Assembly: GCA_020746105.1 (NCBI GenBank) | Contig: CM036618.1 | Span: 116,877,308 to 116,941,307 of the forward strand | Direction of reading: 5' to 3' | From: Trogon surrucura | Lineage: Eukaryota > Chordata > Aves > Trogoniformes > Trogonidae | Length of the DNA: 64,000 nucleotides | In this document: in pieces, positions 12,063-24,330 of the stretch | Position numbering within the stretch: position 1 is the stretch's first letter | How the letters are laid out: the number at the start of each line of letters is the position of its first letter | Program-made: the position numbers and the translations under genes | The notes under the pieces: generated by a model | What the model saw: the letters and a program-made list of their open reading frames with translations, nothing else | The model's database searches: none | Told to the model about the DNA's origin: nothing

Positions 12063-15000
12063 GTATGGTGTTTTTTTTTTTTTCCTTTTCTTAAAGCATA
12101 ATCTTTCCTGTTTCGTAAACAGCACATGAAAAAATGTTTGGAAACATCAGATTATATTCGCGAGGCCTGATCTTACTGGCTTTAAATCATTAACTGCACA
12201 ACCTTATGTCCCGACTTTAAATCCAGGAGGGAAGGGTGGCCTGTTCCCTGCCAAAGCTCGGTTTTGTAATGTAGTTAACACACTGAAGCATCCCGTTGAG
12301 CTGATTGTGGCAAGTCATCGGTGTAGAATTTGGTCCATGTGTAACTGTGCACGTAGTACATGTGTGAGGGCTTGGCATGGCTTATAGGCTGGTTGGTTTT
12401 CTTTAAATGCTGTAAGCCAGAAGTTGTCAAAAGTCAGCCGTTTCTAGACTTCCTTCTTCAGTGGCAGCGCAGCGACCCGGTTTCTTATGCTGTTCGCTAG
12501 GAAACAGGATCCATCTCTTAATTTCACAGTATTTGGTGTGCCACATCGCAGTGCTGGGCTGTATCCAATTGTAGGAGTGGGTGTGGAGTATTGGAGTAGT
12601 ACAGAGAATAAGATTTTACGTGGGATTTTTTCAGGAACTGCATTTGTTCTATTAAAAAAAGAAGCTTATTTGTGTAGCTGGGAAGAAGAAGTTGATGGTT
12701 ATGCTAGAACTTATTGCCCGAATACCATTGGGCAAAACCCTTTCTGCCTCAAGATAAACTGTGCAGCTTTGTGTGTGTGACGGTGTCGCGCTCTGCCTGG
12801 AAGGCTGAAGATTCCTGGAATTTTCATTCCATTAGTTTTTTCTTGTTCTTTATTCTGGTGTCTCCAGCAACACTGTGCTTGTTCTTATTTGTATTTGTTC
12901 CCTTTACAGCTTAGGGCAACAGTAGCATACTTTTTAAAAAATGGGTAATACGTGTATCTTTGACTCAGAGACTTCCCTGAGTAACTGCTTGTAAGTGGCT
13001 TCTGGTTAGTCTTAGCATGTGAATTTATTACTTGGTTCATGAAGCCTCAAAAGGAGGTTTCTCTTCCTTTTTTTTCCGTTCTTGGTCTCACCAATGAACG
13101 GAAACATCCCAGGTTGCCAGTGATGCTATCGTAAATTATTCTCTCTTAGCAGGCAAATACTGTTCAAGTGAGGTTCGGATGTTCACTAGCAAAAATCATT
13201 TCCCTTTGCCTGCTTCAAGGGCCTCTGCTTGGATGAAGAAGTGTAACACCCGTACGTGACTATGCTGCCTGTCTGTATAATCTGAATGTGGTTATGTAAT
13301 ACAGTAAATGTTAGTTAATAGTTTTAACATTTAAAGTTAAGCAGAAACATAGACAATTCTTGATTGTGTACGCGATAACATGTTACATGGAGAATGAGAA
13401 ATTCTGTTCCTTTTTGGTTCAGCTCTGATGCTGTGGCTTTGGAGTAAGCATCTCCCAGCCTTCTGCCATCTCACAAAACCTTTTCATTCCTGCTTGCACC
13501 CCTTGGGGCACAGAACAACGCAAAAGCGAGGGTGGGAACCATATAGTGAGGAGAGCCTCTGGAGCCAGTGCTAGGTATTGCAGCAAGCTTAGTTTTACCC
13601 TGCACTGTGACTCTGCAGGCAGATGTGCTCGCTGGACTGCTTCCTTCTCTCCCCAGAAGTGAGCCTGCCCATTGCGAGGTTTTTTCTGGGAGGAGAGGAA
13701 GGAGATGGATTTTGCCAGAGGCTGTGCCTTCTGGGAATGAGGGGGGGATCTCCAGCACTTGTGTAGTGTGGGATGTGTCAGCACCCGCAGAGCGGGCATT
13801 TCTGTAGCTGGTACCTTCTGGGCAAAGACACGGTCAAAAAGGACCAGCTGGTTTTTGCACAGCCGGTGCGTTGGCTGATCAGCGCTGGAGGGCCGGGGAG
13901 GCAGTTATGTAGTAGCAGGAGCTCTTACAAGTCTGCTGTTTATATTGTTCCTTCCTCTGGAAAGAGGGAGGCAAACACACTGAAAGCAATACAACTCAGA
14001 AGAAGCTGCTGATCTTGCAGTTCTGTAAAAGTCCCTTTAGAATCCACTCCCACTGGAAGGAGAGCGACCGCTGGACACTCGGCACGTCGTTGTCCTCTTG
14101 CGTTACAGTCCGAGAAGACCAGGGGAGCTGGTGACTCCACGTGCACGCTGGCAGAGCCCACTGACGGGAGCAGGCTGGTCTGGCAGAGCTCAGCAGCGGT
14201 CACAAATGGCAGGTTAGCGCAGTTGTGCCGTTTGAATTGGAAGTGTAGGGAAGGGAAGGAGCAGGCTCCGAAGCAGACGGCTACGGTGTTTTTGGAAGTG
14301 TTTCACACAGTACTGGCTGCTCATTCGTAAGTGGCTGTTGAAATCTGTCGCTGGTAGGATTAGGAGATAAGTCGAGGTTTCAAGTGGTGATGAGAATGTT
14401 AAGAATATCCCCTCCAATAGTCACCCGCGGCCACTCGAGAGCTGGCGAGCAAAGTGCCTGTGATCAGTCACCAGACAAGATGTTTTGCATTATCTGCACA
14501 TCCCTATTTTGGGAGTTAGCCTGTTTCCAACAATATCCTTGTACTTCTCAGGCAAGCAAAGCTGAGTGTTGAAGATGTTATAGCCATTGTTTAGAAAACT
14601 TTAATTTCAAATGAAACAAAGCTTTTATTTATTTCACTTAATTCTGCGTTGCTGGTAAAATTTCATAATGCTCTGGAGTCATGGGGGGGAAAGCATCAAA
14701 TGAATATATTGATTTAGTTTCTCTTGATTAGCTCCAGCTCCTGCCCATCCACCTGGCTGAAGAGCTACTTACAGAAAAAGGTCAATCTGTTCTGAAAGTT
14801 TAACTTTTTCCTTTGCCGTGCTCTCCACTGATGTTTGCGTATGCCTTGGGTTTTTCAACCAGAACGGGAGAAAGAAACATTGTGAAACAACAAGCCCCTT
14901 GTGCATTTTAAGTCCATGATTTGCAGTGCTTTCATGGAGAGATCCACAAATTCCAGAAAAACTAGCTGAATTCCCATTTTTCGTTGTTTCCATGGTTGCA

Positions 15001-15402
15001 CTCCAGAAGTTCATTTTTAGAGTCCGTGCATTAGCAAGATTTAACCATCACGTATGAAAGCTTGTGTGCTTTCCCATGGCTTTGTGTACAAACACACCCC
15101 TGTAAGCCCAATGCTTTTAGCAGAGCTGAGTGAGCATAAGTTGTACTATGAGAATTTAAATTGCAGCATCATTACTTTTTAGCTTAAAAGCAAAGTGAAC
15201 TTCCCAAACAAAAAAATACATGCTCCTCTGGAGTAAGTATGGAATTTGCTTCACTGAATTACAAAGAAACCACTTGTTACTGATACACATGGTTTATCAC
15301 ACCAATGTACTATTGCAAAACCAGGGAAGAGTTTGGAAAGGACATTTTTAAAGGCATAGCTTTCTAAGCTCGCAAAAAATCATCCGAGTACAATAAGAAT
15401 AA

Positions 15403-15424
15403 AATCATGGAATCATAGAATAGA
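15403..15424 (-). repeat. Possible remnant of a CR1 3' tail
   Basis: The bases aatcatggaatcatagaat are the reverse complement of the short repeat that ends CR1 elements (ATTCTATGATTC-like). No CR1 body is visible next to it. It may be a CR1 copy truncated almost entirely, or chance similarity. Confidence 0.35.
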
Positions 15425-15600
15425 TGATAAAATGAAGATTATGTTGTTGAAAGTATTTGCATCCCTACATATCCCTCGGAATAAATCTCATATCATCTTT
15501 CTTGAAAGCCTGAGTCTATCATGTGCTTTGATAATAACGCAATAACTGGCAACACACTGGCGGTCACACTGAGTAGAGCCAATGTGTTGTCTCAGGGAAG

Positions 15601-15740
15601 GAAAACAAAACAAACAAGACAAAACCCAACATATCCCCCCCCCCCAAAAAAAAAAAAACCCAAACCCAACTAAACCACCAAAAAACCCAGCACAACAAAC
15701 GAAACCAAAAAACCCAAACCCATAACCAAAAAAACAACCC
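15601..15740. repeat. A/C-rich low-complexity tract with C11-A13 junction
   Basis: About 140 bases on the + strand are almost only A and C, including a run of 11 C (15635-15645) directly followed by 13 A (15646-15658). Further down come motifs such as aaacccaaaccca and aaaccaaaaaaccc. On the minus strand this gives a spurious phenylalanine/glycine-rich open frame (15488-15769), which is not a gene. Confidence 0.9.
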
Positions 15741-18689
15741 TCTTCAATAAAGCAATTTTCCTGAAGCAAAGAATAAATCCAGGTTCAGAACAGACTTGTT
15801 TCAGTTTAAGAGCGACCAGTGGCTCGACGGGACACTATGGAGAATATTCCATAGAGGGGGAAAAAAATCCTGTAGACTAGGCAGGATGTTGTGTGTCAGA
15901 TACGCAGATCATGAGCTCAGGGAAGTGAGCACATCTGCACGCTAAAAAATAAAATATTCCGGGTTAGTGTGGGCACTAATTGTAAAAGATATATTTTAAA
16001 AAAAAAAAATCGATCCCTGTTGCCTTTCTAGCCCAGAGGCTTTACAGGAAAGTCTGAGCTTGGGACAGTTGTGCTGGTCTGCTCATAGCTCCCCGCTTTC
16101 TGGCAGCTCTGCAGAAGCTGACCACAGTTGCATGGGATTTTAAAGAATAATCAGACCTCTGTAAGCAGCATTGAAAGCACCTAGAATTGGGTCAAATTTT
16201 GAGTCCTCTGCGGCTTCAAGGAGCCGAGTACAAAAGCTGAGGACAGATGCCGGAGTACCCAGAGCATCTGCTGTAGGTCACTGGTAGAAGGAGATCACAA
16301 ACCCGGTCATCGTCTGATCTGATTCAGTGTGACAGCCCTTGAGTAGTTTTTCCCCAAGAAGAAAGACCGAAGATTAAGGCTGGTATGAAGTGATCTAATT
16401 GAAAGGCAAGCCTGAAAAGGCAGCAAAGCCCAGGGAGGAGGCACGAGGAAGGAAAGGAAGAAGGGACTAGCGGTCCCAAGACCTTCCCCACCTGCTGCCG
16501 ATGAGAAGGAGCAGTGTCATTTCTTTGTTACGTCTTTCATCCCTGTTACAAGAGATACGGAAGTAGCTCTGAGGATCACCTGAGCTATTGGAGAAGGGTT
16601 ACCTTGCTTCAGTCTTTTGAAACCATCTGATACACTGCAGAAAGGATCTGGTCCTTGCCAAAACTCCTTGTGGCCTGGGTGATGATGGACGAGAACAGAA
16701 GAATGCGACAGGCACCGTCCTTGTTGCTCTTTCCCTGCCTGAGCCCAGAAGAGTTGTCCCGTTTGAGGCGGTTGGCGTGTGGATGGGCAGGATGGGGTTG
16801 CAGAGGAGTGTCTGTAGCACTAAGCTTGTCGAGGGCCAGCATAGCTCTAGGAAAATAGTTGACGGAGTTACTGGGAAAATGTGAGCTGGGCTAGGTTTTC
16901 ACTGGTGGGCCAGAGCGCTCCACTGATCCTGAGTCAGCAAAGTGATTGTCTGAGTCTGGCTACAGGAGAACCGTAAGGTGACGTCCTGTCCTTTGCGCAG
17001 TTCCCTACTGTTGGCTTCTCACCTGAGTGTTCCTTTTGAACGCTGAAGTCATCTTACCAGGAAAAAAGACAGCACAAAAAAGGGTGTAAAACTTGGTTGA
17101 AGATACTGAAAGGAGTGTTGTACTGAGAGGTGTGTGCATATGGGAAGAGGAACAGGGAAATTGTGCTCATCTCTTGATATTAGGAATGATGATTCATTTT
17201 TACACAATACAATGAGGAGAAACAACAGGCTATTCCATCCATTTGCCCGAATACTCAGAGTTTTCCGTTAAAGGTAAAACCATAATGGATGTTGGATAGA
17301 GTGTAGTTTTGCACCTGTGGTGTGTTGTTAAAGAAAATGAACACTATCAAAAAAAATATAACAATGGCTCTTGCCAACTGCCTTGGTGTTACAGCGAGGC
17401 AGTTTCAGGCTGGCAGTAATACTGGAGACAGTTTGTTCCTTGAGATTTTACGTAATTTTCATTCTCATTTCCTCTCAGGAGGAAGGATGAGAGCAAGGTC
17501 TGTTTAGAACTCCTGCCTTTGGTTGTTTCCAGCTGTGCATCAGCAGTGCTGATTTGTGTCTGCCCGCAGGTGGGACGAGGGTTGGTGTGCTCTGCTCTCA
17601 GGGAGGGCTTTTGCACAGGGAAAAGTTCCAAGGCAGCTATAGCCCTTACTCCTAGGGTTATTCTTTGCAACGGCATTTTTATTTTCCTAAAGAATAGTCA
17701 GCTGTGTAGTTCTCAAATAACAGTTTGCTAAGTTCATTGCTTGAGTTTCTGTGGGAAATAAATGGACAATATGGGTTTTCCGGTGAGAGTAGTTTTATGA
17801 TGTTCTTTTAATTCGTATTTATTGTCTTCAAGTCTGATATAAGCTGAAATGTCAGCCAGATTTATAGAAACATCACTTTGTATGGAGACCACGTAGGGAA
17901 ATGTCAGCCAACAGGGTGAAACGGTGGCTGCAGTAGAAACTGTTGTAACTATAATCGTCCAAATATCTGTTAATGCTGACCATGTAATGAAGGTGTAAGT
18001 CAGCTAGAAACAGGACTATGCATCCTGCTCCCCGTGGCTTCTAAAAAAGAAAAAAAGATTTTAGTGAGGAGTGAAGCCCCTCACCTGTCGGTTGCAATGA
18101 AATGCGGAGGCTGCTGTGTATGGGCTGGTCCAGGGGTTTCTGTTTCTAGTGGTGTTTGAAGATTGATGAGAAACGTGGCTTTGAAAAAAAATGAAATCTG
18201 GATTTGTCTTTAAATCAGAAATATCTTATGCATATGCAAAGTGTACATATCTAAGCATCTTTCGTACTTTAGGAACTTTTTGGTAAGGCTGTCAATTAGG
18301 AAAGTCCTTGAAGTTTTTAACTTTTTTTATTCTGGGTAGCTGGTAGGGAGTTTTAGGGCAGTACATTCACGCCTGGTTTTCAAAATTGTTTGCAACTTGC
18401 TTTCAAGTGCGTATTAAAATTTTGAATATTCAAGAAGTCTTTTCATTTTACAGTATTATTTTCCTTTGTCAGATTATCAGAAATACTCAGCAGAGCACCT
18501 GATCCTGTAGCCTTAGAGGTGTGAACCGGCTTTATTACTATTGATAGAACTTTATTTATACATTATTGACTTGGATCTACAAAATAATGATTGTTTTGTT
18601 TGTTACGTGGGACAAAATACTGGACCCTGACCGTGCACACAATTTTCGGTAAACCTGCAAAATTGCATTAATAGCTTTTGGGGGACTTC

Positions 18690-19020
18690 TGAGAAATATT
18701 GAGCAGAACGAAATAATTTAGTCACTTATTATGGAGTAGCTTATTAAAACATGGAGTGATTAATGATCCCATTAAATCTCATTATGTCATTTTATGCTGT
18801 ATCAAAGGAAGTAATTAAGCAAAAAGGTAATTGCCCCAGGTTAACTCTTGGAAATGCAAAGTATTTAATAGCTGGATTACAGAAAATTATATCTCTAGAA
18901 TTTATATAGGATACAGCAAACCAGCAGGTATCATGTGCTTTATTTACATAATGCAGAATTCCACAAACCTGATTAATGTCATGGCTCTATAATTACACGA
19001 TGTGATGTTTACAAGTACAT
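18690..19020. promoter_or_regulatory. Candidate conserved enhancer-like AT-rich segment
   Basis: This stretch packs several homeodomain-type cores (ATTAAT, TAATTA, TAATTG, GATTAATG, TAATTACA) and an NFIL3/C-EBP-like TTACATAA at about 18944, without low-complexity repetition. That texture is typical of conserved non-coding elements in long vertebrate introns. EHBP1 is a neighbour of the homeobox gene OTX1 in vertebrates, so a long-range OTX1 enhancer is one idea. This is inference from composition only; conservation cannot be seen from one sequence. Confidence 0.3.
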
Positions 19021-19839
19021 GAATTGGAACACGGAGATCCCTCTGTATAATTTTGTACGTGTCTACTTGCCCTTCTAGCCTTACAGATAACAGTACAGTA
19101 TGTTTTTTACACTCACTCGCAGCACCAAAATTATTCTGATCTCTTAAAATTGTGAAAATATTTATATATTGCCATAAATCGGTTTTGACACAAATCCCTA
19201 GCACTGTCTGATGTGTTTTTCCTTGAAAGTACATCACGTTGTTGGCATAGTGCATTTTAAAGTGCCTACTGCGTATGTCGCCTGCCATCGTAGCTGTTAA
19301 CTGTAGAGCTGAGGAAGGTGCCACTGGTGTGGTTGGTTCTGAATTTTCTCTGTGAGCGTGTCCATGCCCAGCAGGGCTCCTGCAGGGAGAGCCAGTGTTT
19401 TACAGGGGTCTGCAGAGCAATGAACCCTCTTTGCTGGATTTTGTAGGAAGGGCTGTGCTGGAGGAGATGGGATATCGTCTTAGAAACGTTTAGCGAAAGA
19501 GACTTTGTGGCTGAAAAAAACCTAAAGCCACCTTCCCTTAGTGTAAGAAGATGCTTTGCAAGAGGAGAAGTAGTTATTTTGTTACAGCTGGTCAGAACTA
19601 GGATCGTGTTATAAATCAATGTGTTTGAGGTTTTTTTTAAAGTAGGATCCCTGATAGAGGCATAAAGAAGATGCTTTAATGTCTCCACCGTTACCTTAAT
19701 TTCAGACAGTAACGGTACAGACCACACCATCAGACTGAAAGCTCAGTAAACTGGAAACAAAAAGCCAAATATGCAGCCCTTGTTGTGTGTGTTCCTCTTG
19801 GTGAAAAAGTTCCCTGATCCTCAAGTGTGATGCAGTGCG

Positions 19840-19995
19840 AGGGTTGTGACGCAAGGATGGGTGCTGAGGAGCTCGCAGTGGAGCGAGGGCCCCTGCGGCA
19901 GCCGGGACCGGGGGCTCTGCGGGTGCCGGGGGAGTCTGGGCGGGGCGAGGCTGGGCTGGTGCCTCCCGTAGGCGTGGGAGCGGTGGCCTCCTCCA
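19840..19995. other. GC-rich intronic patch
   Basis: About 150 bases are much richer in G, C and CpG than the surrounding intron, for example ggcagccgggaccgggggct and tgggcggggcgaggctgggc, which includes an Sp1-type GC box (gggcggggc). No exon or repeat family was recognised. Confidence 0.5.
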
Positions 19996-20371
19996 CTCTT
20001 CTCTGCAAGGTGTAGGTTTGTTGTGGTTATTTGGGAGTGGAACTTGTGTACTAAAGAGAGATTTACCTTTTTGTTTTTATTTTATTTTATTTCCGTCGAG
20101 ATGAAAGGGAACAGAATTACAGGCCTCAATCGATATCAACCTCATGTTTGTATCTGTCGAAGTCTGATTAAATCCTCACTGGCAGTTTTACCCCGACTTG
20201 TTCATCATCTTACTGACAGCCCTTGAAGCCTACATCTCAACTAAAATATTTCCCTCTGTCATCCTCAGTGGGTAAAAATATTTCTAGAAGTATATGAAGA
20301 TCTTGGCTGACTTACGATTTCTTACACGCTGAACTATTTGTAGACTTAAGTTCTCTGGTTTGTTTTTCCAG

Positions 20372-20425
20372 GATCCCCATGCTGAAGAGTTTGAAGACAA
20401 AGAATGGACGTTTGTCATAGAGAAT
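20372..20425 (+). CDS. EHBP1: EHBP1 exon DPHAEEFEDKEWTFVIEN (NT-C2 domain)
   Basis: This small 54-base, 18-codon, phase 0-0 exon reads DPHAEEFEDKEWTFVIEN, identical to the sequence I recall for residues about 87-104 of EHBP1. The acceptor is ggtttgtttttccag and the donor AAT|gtaagc. It encodes the acidic loop and the following strand (WTFVIE) of the NT-C2 domain. A 28-kb intron follows, by far the longest in the window. Confidence 0.97.
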
Positions 20426-20692
20426 GTAAGCTGGAATGCTGTTGTGTTTCGTTTTGGGGTTTTTTAATACATGTAAGATGTAATCATTTAAGAGATTAAA
20501 GGTTGTCCACATGCTCCTGAAGGCTTGAGTAAAATTGGAGCTGCTGAACCACAGTGAAGCCTTGCTCTACAGTAATAAAGGCTGATTAAAATACCTATTG
20601 ATATGTTACGATTAAAATACGGGGGGGGAGTACCAGACCACACTGTTTGAATTCCTTCCCTGTAAGCATCGGTCGGCTCTGCGTTATTTTGC

Positions 20693-20752
20693 CATGAGCC
20701 ATGAAGCAAACAAGGTAGAACCGGGTTATGACTCATTGCTTTATGGCTCATG
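20693..20752. repeat. Inverted repeat, 17-bp stem with 26-base loop
   Basis: CATGAGCCATGAAGCAA at 20693-20709 pairs over its whole length with TTGCTTTATGGCTCATG at 20736-20752; the only non-Watson-Crick pair is one G-T (G-U in RNA). The loop is 20710-20735. In RNA this would be a stable hairpin. It has no flanking repeat family that I recognise. Its stem is short for a typical microRNA precursor, so a chance or transposon-derived origin is equally possible. Confidence 0.85.
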
Positions 20753-22840
20753 ACACGTGATTTTTCTGTGAGCAGGGGAGTGAAGGAGTCGAGTTGAGTT
20801 ATGACATCTCTGCATCCCAAAGGGCAGCACACCCTGCCCGGCTTTGAATGCCGCTCTCTAGGGAAGAGCACAGGTTCCTCACCTGTGTTCCTGTGGGCGA
20901 GGACACTGAGGCAGGGCACCAGCCATGGTCACCTGAGCAAGGAGGGTCATGACGGATCCCCTGCTCTCGGGGATCTCAGCCAAGTGCTTCTTGAGGTACT
21001 TTCTTCCTTTCCCTCCCTCCCCTGTGTGCCTTCTGCTCGGGGGCTGGAAGATGGGAGAGCTACTTTGGCTGGAGTTTCCTTGAGGAGGAAATTTGTTTTT
21101 GACAGTGCTGTGGTGTCAAGCCAGTGTGTTTATCGTCGCGTAATACAGTTTCATTGTGGACTATTTCTGAGGAACATGATTTAATTTTTTTCATGTTGTT
21201 TTTAGACAAACAAAATGCTCTCTAAAGTTGTAGTAGTGGCACAGAACACTGAAGCACAGAGAAGCAGTGGAATTTGCATGTTACTTTTTTTGCCTAAAAA
21301 CGTTGCTTTTTCTTTCTTGTTGATATCGAAGTGATTTGGATGCCTGAAGTTAAGGTTTATTCTGATTGCTGGGGACTGGACATTTTAAAGGGCTGAAAAC
21401 CAAGTGCTTAATTTATACTTTCGTTTTTAAATGTCAAGTTTCTATTTTTATGAGACTTAGGAAGACAAAACACAGCTTAGTTACTGTTTCCTGGAGTTCC
21501 CTTTTTTTTTTTTCCCCTCAGTTTTATTTCAATGGGGGAAGCCTCCATCTCCAGTTGTCGCTGTACCGGTTACTCTGGATAAAACAGTGTCAGTGCATTT
21601 CTCAGCCAACCCCTCTGGGTGTGCTGGGAGTCCTGTCACGCTGCAGCAGGTTTTTTTCAGAAGGTTGTAGAGGGCACTTAGACTTTGTGTCCCCCTGTAT
21701 AACGGGTTTTTTACATGTCATTGTATGATACCTAGAGGTGGCAGTGGTACAGCCCCTGCCTCAAACCTTCTCGGAGCTGCAGCAGCGCTTGCGGGGCGGG
21801 AGGCTGCTTCCATTGCTGCACCCTCCAGCCTCGGCCAAGGCAGGTGGGAATGGTTCCAGTACAGATCGGCGATGCCGCGATCTTTTCTTCTGTGCAAACT
21901 TATTCTTTGTGAACTTAATTGTGCCGTTAGCTCATCCCATGAGAACTGCGCTATGTATTTATTCTTTGATTCCAGAATGTGCAAGTATTGTCTTCAGAAT
22001 AATAAATTTGATAGCTTTACTGCAAAAAATGAGGTCTGAAGCAACTGTAAAACTGATTGGTTTTAATTCCCTCTCCCTTTTTTGTTGTTGTTGGTTTGTT
22101 GATGAAACGCTACAGAAAGCTGCAGATACTGCCAAAAAAAAAAAATCTATGTGTGGATATACCTGGAAGAGATGGAGAAACTCTTTTCTAAGAGTAACAG
22201 CTCCACTTAGTGGTGGATAAAATATATAGTCATCTGTTGGAGCAAGTCAGACATGATCCAGTCAGTACAAACCACTTGCCTGGGCAAAGCCTGGAAGCTG
22301 GGGAGACACGAGGTCGATCTTCGCCCTCCCGAGGTTGTCGACATTTACCCCTTCCAGGTTTAACAGCTGGTTTCCAAGGAACGTGTTCGTTATTGAACCT
22401 CACGAGTGCAGGGACACTTACAGTCCTTGGTGGGATTTTTTGTTTTTGTCCCAGTATGGTCTCTGCCCTCGGAGGCTGCAGGATTTCCCTTCCTCCTTGA
22501 TCAGCAGCGCTCAGAATGCAAAGTGGGGAAGCACGAGAAGTTTGTGGATGTACTTTCACATCTGAATTCTGCTAAAGACATTTCTTATGCGCTTTTAAAA
22601 TAGTTATTAAAAATTAGTCTCCAAAATAATTTCTAATGCTTCACTGTGGCTGAGTGAGGAGTAGCTCCCAGAGATCCTCAGCTGAAGTCGGAGACCTCTG
22701 TGGGCAGACGTTACCAAATTCAGACCAGGATTGTTGTGGATTTCCAGGTGCCGTGTTAAGTAGCGGTGAGGTGATCTGCGTGAGATGACCATGCTGCAAA
22801 TGAAATTGTCACGAGATCTTTGTTTCTTGGGCGTATTTTT

Positions 22841-22905
22841 GGTGGTGGTGGTTTTGGGGGGCAGGGGGGTGTTTTGGGTTTATGTGTGTATGTTTTGGGT
22901 TTTGG
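22841..22905 (+). repeat. G/T-rich tract with guanine runs
   Basis: The + strand is almost purely G and T over about 65 bases, with two runs of six G (22856-22861 and 22864-22869) and further GGG runs. It could fold as a G-quadruplex, though one loop would be long. The transcribed RNA would carry the same G-rich strand. Confidence 0.7.
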
Positions 22906-24139
22906 TGTTTGTTGATCTTGCAAATACATGTGCTTTGTAGTATATCAAATTGTAGGGGGATTTTTATATATATTTTTAATGTCTTAGCTACTCTGTATTT
23001 GTATTCTAGTAAGTGAACCTTCATCATCTACTGCAAGTCTAATCTATATATAATTTGATCATACCATAGTTTCCTAATATTTAAATGTTGATATTAATTT
23101 TTTATCAGCCTCTTCTATGTCTTTATTTCCTTTACTGCTGTGTTCTTTGTATATCTACTGATAACTTTCTTATCTCTAATTTCATATGTGGTTAACCGGA
23201 CTGGGTGTTCAGTTACCCGTTTTTGATTCATGAGGCAGTTCTTTGAATTGTCTTATTCTTGTAGCTCTTCTGTATAATCGTATGGGACCTTCAGGCTCGC
23301 TGTTGCAAACTAGAGAGCAAGGGTTTCATAGCTAAGAATAAGACTTGCCCGTCTATGGAGAGGTGCCAGGCTTTCAAACCCATAGGGACTGGTGTTAGTT
23401 TATCGTGCGTATTCAGTTTGGAGAACAGGACCAGCCACCTTCTGTTTAGGAAGATGAGCCATCTCCTCTAGTAAGTTATTTTTCTCTCATATTATTGTCC
23501 AAAATAAAGGTAGCTGAAGTGATGGAAAAATGTCATTTTGCTTCCTAGCATGCTTAAAGCATGGAAAAGAACATCCACTGGGAACAGACCATCACATTTG
23601 CCTGTTTGCTGACACCTTTGTAGACAGCTGCCTCCTGCATTCTCAGATGAAATTGAAAAAAAATCAGAGGTCAAACGATTTGGTCTACGAAACAACTTTT
23701 CCAGCTTTTTGTAGCAAATATTTTTTGCGCCCCCATTTGTATCTCTAATAGCTCACACATGGCGTACTAACATATTACAAGGTTCATAGTAGGCTTCTCC
23801 ATCTTCCCTCCTGTGCCTCGTGTTTTGCTTTTTATGCAGATCATTCATTCACGGGGGGGTGGGCAGTGAGTGAGCCCTTGGCACCGCCAGTCCTCGCTGT
23901 GTCCCTGATCCCAGCCCTCTGCCTGTGTCGGGGGGCAGGCCTGTTGAAACGGGGTCTTTGCAAACATCTCCCACCTACTGATTGGCAGACGAATGGAGAG
24001 GAAAGCCCCACCTGGTTTTGGAGTTTTGCTCCCAGATGCCTCTGGGCTGGAGGCAGTCTCACCCGTCCTGTCCTCTTGTCTCAAGGCAGCGCCATTGCAG
24101 GCAAACGCTTGCGTAAACTATTTTCAATTTAAGAGGGGG

Positions 24140-24330
24140 TCCCTGCCGTGTCTCCAGGCAGCCTGTTCCAGTGCCCCGTGGCCCTTGCCATTGGGAATCG
24201 TTCTAGACTCGATCTGTCGGTAGAGTTTAAGGCTGCTGTTTCTTGTTTTACCAATTCCAGCTGTGGATTTTGCTTTCCGTGTGGCTGGAGGCTCCCTCCT
24301 GTCTTCTTACCTCTGACTAATCAACCACAG
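24140..24330 (-). mobile_element. Degenerate CR1-like fragment
   Basis: Phrases such as 'ctccaggcagcctgttccag', then 'gcccttgccattgggaa', then 'gtttaaggctgctgtttctt' resemble in order the antisense of CR1 subfamilies with a 'ggcagcctgttccagtgcc' block. Similarity is patchy, so this is either an old minus-strand CR1 or partly chance. The limits are approximate. Confidence 0.45.

Larger units (their letters stand above)
12063..20371 (+). other. EHBP1 intron, 8.3 kb
   Basis: This intron runs from donor gtatgg to acceptor gtttttccag. It includes a T-run just after the donor (12069-12082), a short CR1-tail-like motif at 15403-15424, an A/C-rich low-complexity tract at 15601-15740, an AT-rich TAAT-rich segment at about 18690-19020 and a GC-rich patch at about 19840-19995. 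Two overlapping minus-strand open frames (18944-19324 and 19266-19730) show no known domain and are not called as genes. Confidence 0.85.

Noticed and set aside
15488..15769. A glycine/phenylalanine-rich minus-strand protein
   Set aside because: It is the translation of the A/C-rich low-complexity tract.
18944..19730. Two overlapping minus-strand open frames (126 and 154 codons)
   Set aside because: No recognisable domain, composition like translated AT-rich non-coding DNA, different frames and no splice or promoter context.
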